Positions 31,307-38,338 of a DNA stretch of 40,217 nt are shown here, one piece after another. The stretch is from a bacterium (GTDB lineage Archaea > Nanoarchaeota > Nanoarchaeia > Woesearchaeales > UBA10216), in assembly GCA_024206195.1 (NCBI GenBank), contig JAAGZO010000831.1, forward strand, positions 1 to 40,217, in the 5' to 3' direction. The position numbers and the translations under genes are program-made. The stretch's first letter is position 1. The number at the start of each line of letters is the position of its first letter. Below the pieces are notes generated by a model. The model was not told the DNA's origin. It was given only the letters and a program-made list of their open reading frames with translations, and did not search any database.

Positions 31307-32427
31307 CGTTCAATAATAACTGATACATAATGCGGGTCAAGCTCGGACATAAAGCACTTACGGTTTGTCTTTTCACAAGCTATTAGTGTTGAGCCTGAGC
31401 CGCCGAAGTAATCTAGAATGTTTATTTTCTTATCAGCCCATTCGTCAAAATATTTAAGGATCAACTCAATAGGCTTTTGTGTGGGATGAAGCCTTTTTTC
31501 ACCCTTTTCCTTATTCATCACACCAGTCCAAGGAACTGAAAATAACTTTTTTCTACGATCTCTATTAGTCCAACAAATCTCAAAATCAGAATTAAAAAGA
31601 GCCTTAACTTTTGACTGAGCTTGTGTTTTTTTTGACCACACCGAAAAGGCACCGTCTTGCGGTAAGTCTTGACAATAATAATTAGCACCCCACCAGAATT
31701 GAAAGTCTATAGATGGGTCATAAACTTTTTTAAAATGCTCTGAAGAATCGTCATTTAGTATTTTTCCAAACTTGCTATTCTTTAAACTCCCTGCATAAGA
31801 GTTGATATTTTTTGTATCGTCATACAAAATCCCATAAGGCGGATCAGTAAAAACCATGTCAGGTTTCTCACCACCCATAAGCTTTTCAACCGCCAAGATA
31901 TCTGTTGAGTCACCACAGAGCAAACGATGCTCACCTAATATCCAAAGGTCGCCTGGCTTACATCGAGTCTCGACATCGCCTGGGACATCGTCTTCGATCT
32001 CGTCCTTAGCTTCATCTGCCTCAAGTGGCAGTTCAAAATCATCCATACCAAGTAATTCAAAATCACTATCCTCAAGCTCAAGCTCGTGAATGCCCTCGAT
32101 CATGAACGCGTCGTCGTGTTCGGCGAGCTCTGCGATCTTATTGTCTGCGACCATGTCTTGAAACTCTTGAGCTTCTGATTCGTAGTCTTGGTAATCAACT
32201 GCTACCTCAGCCCACCCAAGGCTCTGTATCGCGCTCAATCGACCATGACCCTTAACTATGAAGCCTGACCTGTTTGAAACCACTACAGGCGAACGTTGGC
32301 CTTGGTGCTTGATAATCTTAGCAAGCATCTTAATCTGTTTGTCTGGGTGTTTGTTCGGGTTCTTTGGATTCGGTACGAGTTTTGCGATATCTTCGATTTT
32401 GTCGTAAGCACATTTGAACTGATTCAT
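31195..32427 (-). CDS. ParB-like nuclease domain fused to DNA methyltransferase (410 aa)
   Basis: Residues 8-105 form a ParB/sulfiredoxin-type domain (NPNKHPDKQ, VKGHGRLSAIQSLGW at 58-72). A Glu/Asp-rich linker (110-150) leads to a beta-class methyltransferase with DPPYG at 195-199, HPTQKP at 314-319 and FGGSGST at 341-347. This fusion is known from phages and mobile elements, where it modifies adenine or cytosine-N4. It is the second methyltransferase of this genome. Its C-terminal 20 residues overlap the HNH-like gene in another frame. Confidence 0.9.
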   Translation of the reverse strand: MNQFKCAYDKIEDIAKLVPNPKNPNKHPDKQIKMLAKIIKHQGQRSPVVVSNRSGFIVKGHGRLSAIQSLGWAEVAVDYQDYESEAQEFQDMVADNKIAELAEHDDAFMIEGIHELELEDSDFELLGMDDFELPLEADEAKDEIEDDVPGDVETRCKPGDLWILGEHRLLCGDSTDILAVEKLMGGEKPDMVFTDPPYGILYDDTKNINSYAGSLKNSKFGKILNDDSSEHFKKVYDPSIDFQFWWGANYYCQDLPQDGAFSVWSKKTQAQSKVKALFNSDFEICWTNRDRRKKLFSVPWTGVMNKEKGEKRLHPTQKPIELILKYFDEWADKKINILDYFGGSGSTLIACEKTNRKCFMSELDPHYVSVIIERWKKYTDKEAYLIEDQSGPLKESVPYAEISSFRGETQ

Positions 32428-32475
32428 GATGAAAGTCTTACACTTTGTAATTACAGAATCAAGCCATTTAAATTA

Positions 32476-32754
32476 TTACTGCCACCTATCAAGGGCTCTC
32501 CAGTAGCGAATGGTTTTGTTGCTGATGTTGTAGCGAGGATTGTCTGGGGCGGCCCGGTTTCCTATTTCTCTTAAGCCGAATTCACGTGCACACTTTTTGA
32601 ACATCTCATTTGAGATATAGAATCCGAGCAGAGATTCGAGCAGGCGTTTAATTTCCAGGCTGGTGATTGCTGGGTTAACCTGCTTAACTTTTATAACATC
32701 ACGCACCAAGATCTGCTTAATGATGAACTCTTTTTGCTGGTTGTTTGGCTCCAC
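32476..32754 (-). CDS. Hypothetical protein next to the origin-like region (92 aa)
   Basis: The GTG at 32754 is preceded by AAGGAGAGGTGA. The product is basic and helical (QQKEFIIKQILVRDVIKVKQ, SLEIKRLLESLLGFYISNEM). It may contain a winged-helix-like region ending in RYWRALDRWQ. It is the first gene after the origin-like region and could bind DNA there, but no family is recognised. The gap 32428-32475 to the next gene holds nothing clear. Confidence 0.7.
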   Translation of the reverse strand: MEPNNQQKEFIIKQILVRDVIKVKQVNPAITSLEIKRLLESLLGFYISNEMFKKCAREFGLREIGNRAAPDNPRYNISNKTIRYWRALDRWQ

Positions 32755-32820
32755 TTGCTCACCTCTCCTTAGACACTCTCAAATATCTAACTGATAATTG
32801 ATTTCAATATTACCCATCAT

Positions 32821-33078
32821 ACCGACCTAAAGTACTTTTTTATTCAAAATATTTTTTTTTATTTTTTTTACCTTTATTCTTTATATATATATATATTTAT
32901 TTATTTATTAAAAATATATATATAGGTTGGTAGGTAGGTTATAACACTAAAATCATTAAGGAATTTTTAACCAACCGACCTTTTAGCATACCAACCATGG
33001 TTGACTTAAATGATAACTACTCGCAACAAAAATCATGCCAAAAAAATGCGCGCCTAGTCAACCAACCTTTAGCGCGCC
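32821..33078. other. Putative replication origin with ACCRACC iterons and AT-rich region
   Basis: This gene-free stretch follows the primase-helicase gene. It has T-rich and (TA)n tracts at 32849-32924 that would melt easily. Exact ACCAACC occurs at 32970, 32990 and 33061 and inverted at 32925-32931; ACCGACC occurs at 32821 and 32974; GGTAGGT is at 32929 and 32933. CAACCATGGTTG (32992-33003) is a perfect palindrome, and GCGCGCC flanks the last iteron on both sides (33048-33054, 33072-33078). Iterons beside an AT-rich tract and next to a P4-type primase-helicase gene fit an initiator-bound origin. Function is inferred. Confidence 0.6.
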
Positions 33079-33082
33079 AACG

Positions 33083-35263
33083 TCATTCAGAAACTAAGAC
33101 AACCCCTTCCCAGCCCCTGGGCCTTGTGCTTGTTTTTTTAACACTATTAAACTTCTTAAAGTGATTCCCAACTCTAGTATCAAAGCTTCTTCTTCGATAA
33201 TTATGTTTAGGCCCAACGAATTTCTGGAATTCTTCCCACAGAGTCTCAGTGGTAATGCTTGGATCAAAGAACGGATCTTGATTGAATGACCGAACAGTCT
33301 GTCGGTCTTCCTCAGACAAGACCTCCCATGCTCTAACACGCTGGTCCACGAAATCAAGAAACGGATCGGACTTGAGTACGAGTTCCTTAAAGCGTTCTTT
33401 TCCTGACTCGACTTGAGTGAACTCACCACGTTTCTGGACTTCTTTAAAGGCCATCATGCAGCGATGAATGATAGCTCCGTACTCAGGCTTCATCTGTTCA
33501 AAGATATTCTTAATCTTTAACTGAGGGTTCTTCTCAAGATCAGTAACGCATGGGACAATCATCAGTCGTCTTTCCATCCCGGCAGTCGTATCAGGCAGAA
33601 ACGGCATCTCGTTATAGCTGATTATAAATTTAGCGTAGTTGATATAGCTAAAGCTCTTCATATGTTTCGGCTCAACCATGACCGGATCCCCACCAGTTAG
33701 TTTTTTGAGCATCCCGGTGGCAGAGAACGCTGATTTAGGTTCCTCACTACAGAAGTTAGCCAGTTTTCCGACGAGCGAGTCGACTGAGAATCTATTATCT
33801 TTGAGTGAGACTAGAGATTCAGCCGAGGTGTTCTCCATTCCTATAACGTTTTGAATGACTTTGATGAGTGTTGTTTTCCCGTTGGCTCCACCACCGTCGA
33901 GAATAAGGACCTTATTGAACTGGTTGTAATCACAGCCTGAGATAATGTATCCCATAAACTCTACGATAGCCTGCTGTTTATCAGCCTCACCTGTTGAGAT
34001 GAGCTCAAGAAACTTATCGAATATTGGTGTGTTGCTAGGGCCGATATAGCTGTGCTTGATCTTATATGTGAAGAACTTATCCTTATCAGGTGGACTCAAC
34101 TCCATGGTCTCAGTGTTTAGAATGCCGTTTCCAAGATTAAGTTGACCTGGTGGGTTGATAAAATCAGGGTGATAATAACTCTCAACTTTAGCAAGTTTTG
34201 AGAAGTTGCCAAGGTGATGAGGTGAGACTTTTTTCTTAGTTGCCTCATAGATTTTTTTTTCAATCCCTGTTTTATCTATAGGTTCGTAGCACTCACCGTT
34301 GAAGATGAATGCTCCTTTCTCCTTAGTTTTTAAGTACAGGTGTTCTCTAACGTATTTCGCTAGCCCGTGGTAGTCTGGTATTTTTTTAGGCTTCGCGCCC
34401 TCGGCTGCAGGCTCTTCAATGAAGTAGAATCCACTCTTAAGTGTCTTGTATTTCTCGTTTACAGGATCGACTTTGTTTCTCATACAAATTTCATCAACGA
34501 ACGCCTTGGCATTGTCGTCAATACTGATTGTTCTCCATGGTCTAGTTTTGCAGAGAAAGTAAAGGAAGTCTTGCTTTCCATTAATCTCCTGATCCACGGC
34601 GATGAGTCGTCTAATTATGTCTTGTGGGGATTCGCCAGCGCAGCGCATGGCCACGCCGATACTAGAGAGATAGTTGTGGCTGCCCGACTGACATCGTCCA
34701 GGCATGGGCTGCAAAGTTGAGCCACCTGGCTGTTTCTTGCGAGCGTTATTCCAAGTGCGCAGTTGCACACAGATTTCCTCTGGTAGGTCTGGAAGGTCAT
34801 CGATGTCGATCTCATGTAGTTTATTTCCCACCCATGAATAGAGTACGCCAAGAGGATGCTGTGATGGAGGGAGTACGACCTGATTTCCTGTTGAGAGTAT
34901 TTCAACAGAGATACTGTTGAACTTCTCGTTAGATTCCCCGTTGTATTTGAAGAATCTTGCTGTGGGTTTCTGTGGATGTCCGTTACGTCCAGAGTATAGT
35001 GGTGGGAGCATGTCGAGTAGTTGCTTGCGAATGTCCTTTAACTCTTCGTTGTCATCAAGAATATCGATATCAAGACAGATGACTCCTGAGGTTTTACCGA
35101 GCAAGAGTCCGAGACCGTTGGCTTTAGCCCATTGAGAGTCGTATTTAGGAGCTAGTATTTGTTCGCCGTGAATAGTTTGCCATGCCGAAAGGAAGGCTTT
35201 CTTGTCAATAACAGGCGTGACTGATAGTTCGTTATCGATAAATTGCTGAGCATGCTGTTTCAT
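33083..35263 (-). CDS. Primase-helicase, P4/D5-type (726 aa)
   Basis: The N-terminal part is a prim-pol primase (LDIDILDD with Asp65 and Asp67, RNGHPQKPTARF at 93-104, LSTGNQVVLPPSQHP at 123-137). A PriCT-like linker follows. The superfamily 3 helicase has Walker A GGGANGKTT at 457-465, LANFCSEEP at 501-509, sensor KFIISYNEMP at 545-554 and the arginine segment GMERRL at 562-567. All core residues are present. It heads the minus arm with the origin-like region just downstream. It would prime and unwind the phage origin, with polymerase supplied by the host, since none is encoded here. Confidence 0.92.
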   Translation of the reverse strand: MKQHAQQFIDNELSVTPVIDKKAFLSAWQTIHGEQILAPKYDSQWAKANGLGLLLGKTSGVICLDIDILDDNEELKDIRKQLLDMLPPLYSGRNGHPQKPTARFFKYNGESNEKFNSISVEILSTGNQVVLPPSQHPLGVLYSWVGNKLHEIDIDDLPDLPEEICVQLRTWNNARKKQPGGSTLQPMPGRCQSGSHNYLSSIGVAMRCAGESPQDIIRRLIAVDQEINGKQDFLYFLCKTRPWRTISIDDNAKAFVDEICMRNKVDPVNEKYKTLKSGFYFIEEPAAEGAKPKKIPDYHGLAKYVREHLYLKTKEKGAFIFNGECYEPIDKTGIEKKIYEATKKKVSPHHLGNFSKLAKVESYYHPDFINPPGQLNLGNGILNTETMELSPPDKDKFFTYKIKHSYIGPSNTPIFDKFLELISTGEADKQQAIVEFMGYIISGCDYNQFNKVLILDGGGANGKTTLIKVIQNVIGMENTSAESLVSLKDNRFSVDSLVGKLANFCSEEPKSAFSATGMLKKLTGGDPVMVEPKHMKSFSYINYAKFIISYNEMPFLPDTTAGMERRLMIVPCVTDLEKNPQLKIKNIFEQMKPEYGAIIHRCMMAFKEVQKRGEFTQVESGKERFKELVLKSDPFLDFVDQRVRAWEVLSEEDRQTVRSFNQDPFFDPSITTETLWEEFQKFVGPKHNYRRRSFDTRVGNHFKKFNSVKKTSTRPRGWEGVVLVSE

Positions 35264-35388
35264 ACGTTCCCCACTGTTATAAAAAGAGCACTCAGAACCG
35301 CGATAGCAACAGTTGGGACAGATAAACTAAAGCGATCCTGAGACTCAAGTCGTAAACGTTGCTACACGCGCATTGAGTCAATCAACCC

Positions 35389-35418
35389 TTGACGCAGTGT
35401 AATTTTTTTATTGATAAT
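35389..35418 (+). promoter_or_regulatory. Plus-strand promoter candidate 1
   Basis: TTGACG (35389-35394) and GATAAT (35413-35418) are 18 bases apart, each five of six to consensus. A T-rich spacer lies between. It would give a leader of about 145 bases that contains the inverted repeat at 35448-35500. Confidence 0.5.
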
Positions 35419-35447
35419 AAATACACGTAATGAATTTCATTTTCATT

Positions 35448-35500
35448 CCAGCAGCTTGCGTGTCAACTCTGACAGCTCTATGTATAGCGCAGGTTGCTGG
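35448..35500. repeat. Imperfect 13-bp inverted repeat in the control region
   Basis: Positions 35448-35460 and 35488-35500 are inverted copies with 11 of 13 matches, separated by 27 bases. In the plus transcript this forms a hairpin. The shorter perfect pair GTGTCAAC (35460-35467) and GTTGACAC (35513-35520) covers the -35 elements of the minus and plus promoters, suggesting one protein could read both. Confidence 0.5.
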
Positions 35501-35513
35501 GATATTTACATTG

Positions 35514-35543
35514 TTGACACGAATCAATAGATTAGTTTATTAA
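35514..35543 (+). promoter_or_regulatory. Plus-strand promoter candidate 2
   Basis: A perfect TTGACA (35514-35519) and TATTAA (35538-35543) are 18 bases apart. It lies 25 bases before the start codon of the first plus-strand gene. Confidence 0.55.
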
Positions 35544-35568
35544 GTTTATCAATCAAAGAGGTTTACAT

Positions 35569-35805
35569 ATGACACCAGAAGAAAAAGAAATGCGAGACAC
35601 TCTCTTAGAGTTAACTAAGAGGTTTGAAGAGTACAAGGCTCAGTTTAATGTGCTTGAGAAAACCTGTGAGGGTTTCGAGTCAGAGTGCGAAAGACTGACT
35701 GCTGTTAACGAAGCGTTCAAGACTATTTTAGCGAAGAGCAAGGAGATGATCGAGCAGGAAAATCTAGCCGGTCTTAAGATGCTTTACATGACATTGAGGT
35801 TGTAA
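35569..35805 (+). CDS. Small coiled-coil protein (78 aa)
   Basis: AAAGAGG lies seven bases before the ATG. Almost the whole protein is a charged helix with coiled-coil pattern (MTPEEKEMRDTLLELTKRFE, then LTAVNEAFKTILAKSKEMI). It is the first gene of the plus arm. The stop overlaps the next start (TAATG). No family is recognised. Confidence 0.75.
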   Translation: MTPEEKEMRDTLLELTKRFEEYKAQFNVLEKTCEGFESECERLTAVNEAFKTILAKSKEMIEQENLAGLKMLYMTLRL

Positions 35806-36149
35806 TGAGTTGGTTAGATGTTAGTACTTACCTGATAAACAACCTTGGTTTAGCGTTGTTCTTACTGTGTATGTTTATGCTATTAAGTTTTTTTACTTGG
35901 GCTTTCGAGTACGAGAGGACGTCAGATAAAAACTTAGCCAACCGAACGCTTCAGATTACCGTACCGATTAGTTTCTTTATATTCTTTGCAGCACTGCTAC
36001 CTTCTCACGACAGAATCCTAGCAGTTAAAATAGCCCGCATTAAAAACGAGGCTGTCAATAAAGAGAACGTTACTAAAGGTGTAGAGACTTTGGAGAGAAT
36101 TGGTAAGAAGTTAGAGTGTAAATACTTGGGGTGTGATGATGAAGATTAA
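35805..36149 (+). CDS. Two-segment membrane protein (114 aa)
   Basis: Hydrophobic segments lie at about residues 10-33 and 49-65, with a charged loop between, and a Lys/Glu-rich cytoplasmic tail ending in CKYLGCDDED. It is translated with the first gene. Early membrane proteins of this kind may alter the host envelope or exclude other phages, but the role is unknown. Confidence 0.75.
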   Translation: MSWLDVSTYLINNLGLALFLLCMFMLLSFFTWAFEYERTSDKNLANRTLQITVPISFFIFFAALLPSHDRILAVKIARIKNEAVNKENVTKGVETLERIGKKLECKYLGCDDED

Positions 36150-36158
36150 GGAGTCTTA

Positions 36159-36275
36159 ATGATTTGTCCTAAATGTAAATCAAAGAAAGTTGGCGAGGAT
36201 TATCCTTTGCCACCACCATATGGCCCATGCCTTCTAACTTGTTTAGAGTGTGGATATGAATGGGAGATAAGATGA
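36159..36275 (+). CDS. Mini zinc-ribbon protein (38 aa)
   Basis: AAGGAG lies five bases before the ATG. CPKC (Cys3, Cys6) and CLECGYEW (Cys28, Cys31) form a complete zinc ribbon, separated by a Pro-rich loop; Cys24 is extra. The whole gene encodes only this ribbon. Such proteins are frequent in phage early operons, with unknown partners. It overlaps the next frame by four bases (ATGA). Confidence 0.7.
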   Translation: MICPKCKSKKVGEDYPLPPPYGPCLLTCLECGYEWEIR

Positions 36276-36358
36276 CCCCATCCATGCGAGAGAAGATTGA
36301 GGAAGCTGCTAACATTGATCAGCTTATATCTAAAATAAAAAAAGCAAGGGAGTATTAA
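36272..36358 (+). CDS. Very small protein (28 aa)
   Basis: The frame fits exactly between its neighbours: ATGA overlap with the zinc-ribbon gene and TAATG overlap with the next. The sequence is a charged helix (MREKIEEAANIDQLISKIKK). The precise coupling supports translation, but it is too short to assign. Confidence 0.5.
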   Translation: MTPSMREKIEEAANIDQLISKIKKAREY

Positions 36359-36624
36359 TGAAAAGAATAATTGAAGAGACAGAAAATCAAGGTCTAGAGT
36401 CTTTGTTAGGCGACAGAGTATTAATAATGTGTGCGGGATACTTCTATGAAGGCAAGCTTTCGGGAGTAAACGAACAGTGCGTAGAACTCGAAGACCCGGG
36501 GATTGTTTACGAGACTGGTCCATTTACAGAAGATAATTACAAAGCAATTCAAAAGCTACATGTAGGTAAGTGGTTTGTGTCAATGGCTCTTATTGAGTCT
36601 TTTGGGTTGAGCAAATGCAGGTAA
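36358..36624 (+). CDS. Conserved-looking phage protein (88 aa)
   Basis: The ATG overlaps the previous stop, with AAGGGAG just upstream. The part GDRVLIMCAGYFYEGKLSGV, then CVELEDPGIVYETGPF and a VGKWFVSMALIESFG ending, is a pattern I remember from many phage early regions, where it has no function. A small beta-barrel with a C-terminal helix is plausible. After the TAA stop (AGG TAA) another frame continues as a coiled coil; see the repeat entry. Confidence 0.8.
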   Translation: MKRIIEETENQGLESLLGDRVLIMCAGYFYEGKLSGVNEQCVELEDPGIVYETGPFTEDNYKAIQKLHVGKWFVSMALIESFGLSKCR

Positions 36625-36793
36625 GCTTTCCTGGTTATCGCAAAAGATACGGGAGCTCCAGCAGAAGCTGGAGCGGGAGCGGGAGCGGGAGCAGGAGCTG
36701 GAGCGGGAGCTGGAGCGAGAGCTGGAGCGAGAGCAGGAGCAGGAACTGGAGCGGGAGCACTTGGTAAACATAAAAAAAGGATTAAGACGATGA
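36615..36793 (+). repeat. GGAGCN hexamer tract, open in all three forward frames
   Basis: From about 36651 to 36758 the sequence is about 15 copies of GGAGCN. Three readings are open. Frame A (ATG 36615, TAA 36767) gives Ser-X dipeptides. Frame B gives Gly-Ala repeats and runs into the 36790 gene. Frame C reads KLSWLSQKIRELQQKLERE and then Glu-Arg/Glu-Leu repeats, and ends at TGA 36791-36793, overlapping the next ATG as ATGA. Frame C looks most like a real protein, and its junction matches the operon, but it lacks a start codon. It could be reached by a +1 shift at the AGG TAA stop of the previous gene. Confidence 0.6.
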
Positions 36794-37158
36794 ATAGAGA
36801 AGATACGCTTAGAAAGATAAAGAAACCAGACTGGCATATGCTGCTTCTAAACAGTTTTCACACTAACACTTCAGGTGCGTTAGATCATTGGTTCAAGGAA
36901 CACGTAGAGCCATTGAATGCAGCGATCAATGATGCTGTTAGTGTGACGGGTTATCTTAACGGTGGTGGTAATTTTATTATCAATGGGCATCGAGATGACT
37001 CTTATAGAGCTCTGTTGTTAGACGTTCGGGCTATTAAGAAAGAAGAGCCCGAAGATATTCTAAAAGATATAGTTGGCAGAAAATATGATGGCGAACCGTT
37101 TAGGGATATATTTTTGGAACTAAAGGAGCGATCCCAAGCTGTACTGGGGGAAGAATGA
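36790..37158 (+). CDS. Hypothetical early protein, paralogue A1 (122 aa)
   Basis: AAAAAAGGA lies before the ATG. The start REDTLRKIKKPDWHMLL, the HWFKEHVEPLNAAINDAV middle and a YRALLLDVRAI segment are shared with the gene at 37385, so the two are paralogues. A Glu-rich C-terminus (ILKDIVGRKYDGEPFRDI) is unique here, and both end in LGEE. It is helical and soluble, with no known family. Confidence 0.75.
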   Translation: MNREDTLRKIKKPDWHMLLLNSFHTNTSGALDHWFKEHVEPLNAAINDAVSVTGYLNGGGNFIINGHRDDSYRALLLDVRAIKKEEPEDILKDIVGRKYDGEPFRDIFLELKERSQAVLGEE

Positions 37159-37388
37159 CTATAAATCAATTGATTAAAAAGCTTGAGAAAATACGAGATA
37201 AGCACGGAAAAAGAATGCCAGTCGTGATCAATACCCAAGCGATCAAAAATTGGAACTGTGATGATTACACTCATTTCAATATAAATGACATTGCGGTTGA
37301 ATACATTCTTTGGGCTATTGATGACAACGTGATCCTGAAAGACGGGTCCGAGAGATATAAGAAAGTCTGCACTATAGGTGATTTATGA
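37155..37388 (+). CDS. Small alpha/beta phage protein (77 aa)
   Basis: The ATG overlaps the previous stop by four bases. The opening TINQLIKKLEKIRDKHGKRM followed by PVVINTQ is common in small phage proteins of unknown function. It sits between the two paralogues A1 and A2, so it was present when, or inserted after, the duplication occurred. Confidence 0.75.
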   Translation: MTINQLIKKLEKIRDKHGKRMPVVINTQAIKNWNCDDYTHFNINDIAVEYILWAIDDNVILKDGSERYKKVCTIGDL

Positions 37389-37636
37389 CACAAGACACGC
37401 TTAGAAAGATCGAGAGACCAGATTGGGCCAAGGTAAACTTTCCACTGGGTGGCGAAGATAACTTAAATAGATGGTTCGACAATAATGTAGAGCCATTGAA
37501 CAAGATGCTAGATGAGGCTGTTGAGGTTTACACAAGTGACCTTAATGATAGGGAAGAAACCTGGGCGCGTAGACCTTACGGTGACACCCACAAGGCGCTT
37601 CTAGTAAATATCCAGCCTATACTGGGGGAAGAATGA
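37385..37636 (+). CDS. Hypothetical early protein, paralogue A2 (83 aa)
   Basis: It is a shorter version of the 36790 product: QDTLRKIERPDWAKVNF, RWFDNNVEPLNKMLDEAVEV and THKALLVNIQPILGEE align throughout. The Glu-rich insert of the paralogue is missing. ATGA overlaps occur on both sides. Local duplication followed by divergence is the simplest history. Confidence 0.75.
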   Translation: MTQDTLRKIERPDWAKVNFPLGGEDNLNRWFDNNVEPLNKMLDEAVEVYTSDLNDREETWARRPYGDTHKALLVNIQPILGEE

Positions 37637-37875
37637 CCCAGGCAACAAGAGACAAGATCGAGGCCTTAGCTAATAAGTCGGAAGGGCAAAGCTATCCTTA
37701 CTATGTTGGCTTTGAAGAAGGAGCCAACCCGTTCGCAGAATGGTGCGAGAGGTTTGAAAAGAAGTTCAAAAGAATGAGAGAAATTTCAATTCCTATAGCA
37801 GTTCACGATAGAAGAGACATGATTGATGAGGTCTTAAAAGAATACCTGGAATGGCTAGGAGAGACTGATGAGTAA
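37633..37875 (+). CDS. Hypothetical early protein (80 aa)
   Basis: The first residues (MTQATRDKIEALA) resemble those of paralogue A2 (MTQDTLRKIE), but the rest differs. It has an aromatic stretch GQSYPYYVGFEEGANPFAEW and a charged helix. It is linked by four- and eight-base overlaps. No family is recognised. Confidence 0.7.
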   Translation: MTQATRDKIEALANKSEGQSYPYYVGFEEGANPFAEWCERFEKKFKRMREISIPIAVHDRRDMIDEVLKEYLEWLGETDE

Positions 37876-38086
37876 GCCTAGGAGGACCAAATGGTATTGT
37901 GGTTGCATCAAATGGATAAATGATAACGGTGACTATGAAGACAACGCCGTGAAGGTTGTTAGGAAATCGGACTACGATAAGGCGATTGAGGCGATCAAGC
38001 AACATCTGCGAGGATATACTGACCCTAAGCTTGGCGCCTTCAGTTTAGTGAGAACACTCAAAGAACTAGGAGAGCTAGATGACTGA
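37868..38086 (+). CDS. Hypothetical early protein (72 aa)
   Basis: The ATG overlaps the previous gene by eight bases. The N-terminus is basic with YCGCIKW, followed by an acidic DNGDYEDNAVKVVRKSDYDK segment and a helix AIEAIKQHLRG. The KVVRKSDYDKAIEAIK pattern is common in small phage proteins. Function is unknown. Confidence 0.7.
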   Translation: MSKPRRTKWYCGCIKWINDNGDYEDNAVKVVRKSDYDKAIEAIKQHLRGYTDPKLGAFSLVRTLKELGELDD

Positions 38087-38120
38087 GTTAGAGAATTACC
38101 TGCAAGAGGTTAAGGAATGA
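38079..38120 (+). CDS. Tiny linking frame (13 aa)
   Basis: ATG 38079 to TGA 38118-38120 overlaps the gene before by eight bases and the next start by four bases. It encodes MTELENYLQEVKE. It may only carry ribosomes across the gap (AAGAGG at 38104-38109 is the next gene's binding site). Whether the peptide matters is unknown. Confidence 0.3.
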   Translation: MTELENYLQEVKE

Positions 38121-38338
38121 GAGACCAAGAGCTCCTGTACTTAAAAGCCCTAAGGCAAGCAAGTCAGATTAGAACTTTAAAGTCTAGTGAAAGATCAGTG
38201 AAGAGATTTAACGCCTCGTTAATAGCTGTATTAAGAAAGGCTCAAACGTTAATACATTTTGATCTGTGTTGCGGTGGTAAGTGTTGGCAGACGTGTCGCG
38301 AGATAGAAGAGCTTATAAAGGAGCGGGATAATGGATGA
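38117..38338 (+). CDS. Small basic protein with Cys cluster (73 aa)
   Basis: The N-terminal half is a basic helix (QASQIRTLKSSERSVKRFNA). The second half has CCGGKCWQTC within about ten residues, a possible metal site or redox motif. An acidic/basic helix ends the protein. It overlaps the next gene by eight bases. No family is recognised. Confidence 0.65.
   Translation: MRDQELLYLKALRQASQIRTLKSSERSVKRFNASLIAVLRKAQTLIHFDLCCGGKCWQTCREIEELIKERDNG

Larger units (their letters stand above)
35264..35568. promoter_or_regulatory. Divergent control region between the two arms
   Basis: This 305-base gap separates the minus-strand primase-helicase gene and the plus-strand small-gene block. It contains two plus-strand promoter candidates, a minus-strand TTGACA at 35466-35461 (best -10, GAAAAT, at 35444-35439), and inverted repeats. 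No gene was found in it. It is the natural master switch for both arms, and the XRE regulator is a candidate binder (inference). Confidence 0.7.

Noticed and set aside
31195..32427. ParB-like domain as evidence of a plasmid partition system (phage-plasmid)
   Set aside because: The domain is fused to a methyltransferase, there is no ParA, and the fusion is known as a modification enzyme.
32881..32924. TATATA tract as a promoter
   Set aside because: No -35 element at the right distance, and the tract is better explained as an easily melted part of the origin-like region.
32821..33078. CRISPR-like array in the repeat-rich intergenic region
   Set aside because: The repeats are only about 7 bases, in both orientations and with irregular spacing, and there are no cas genes.
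36580..36837. Minus-strand Ser/Arg-rich open frame across the hexamer tract
   Set aside because: It is explained by the repeat itself being open in most frames; there is no other support.
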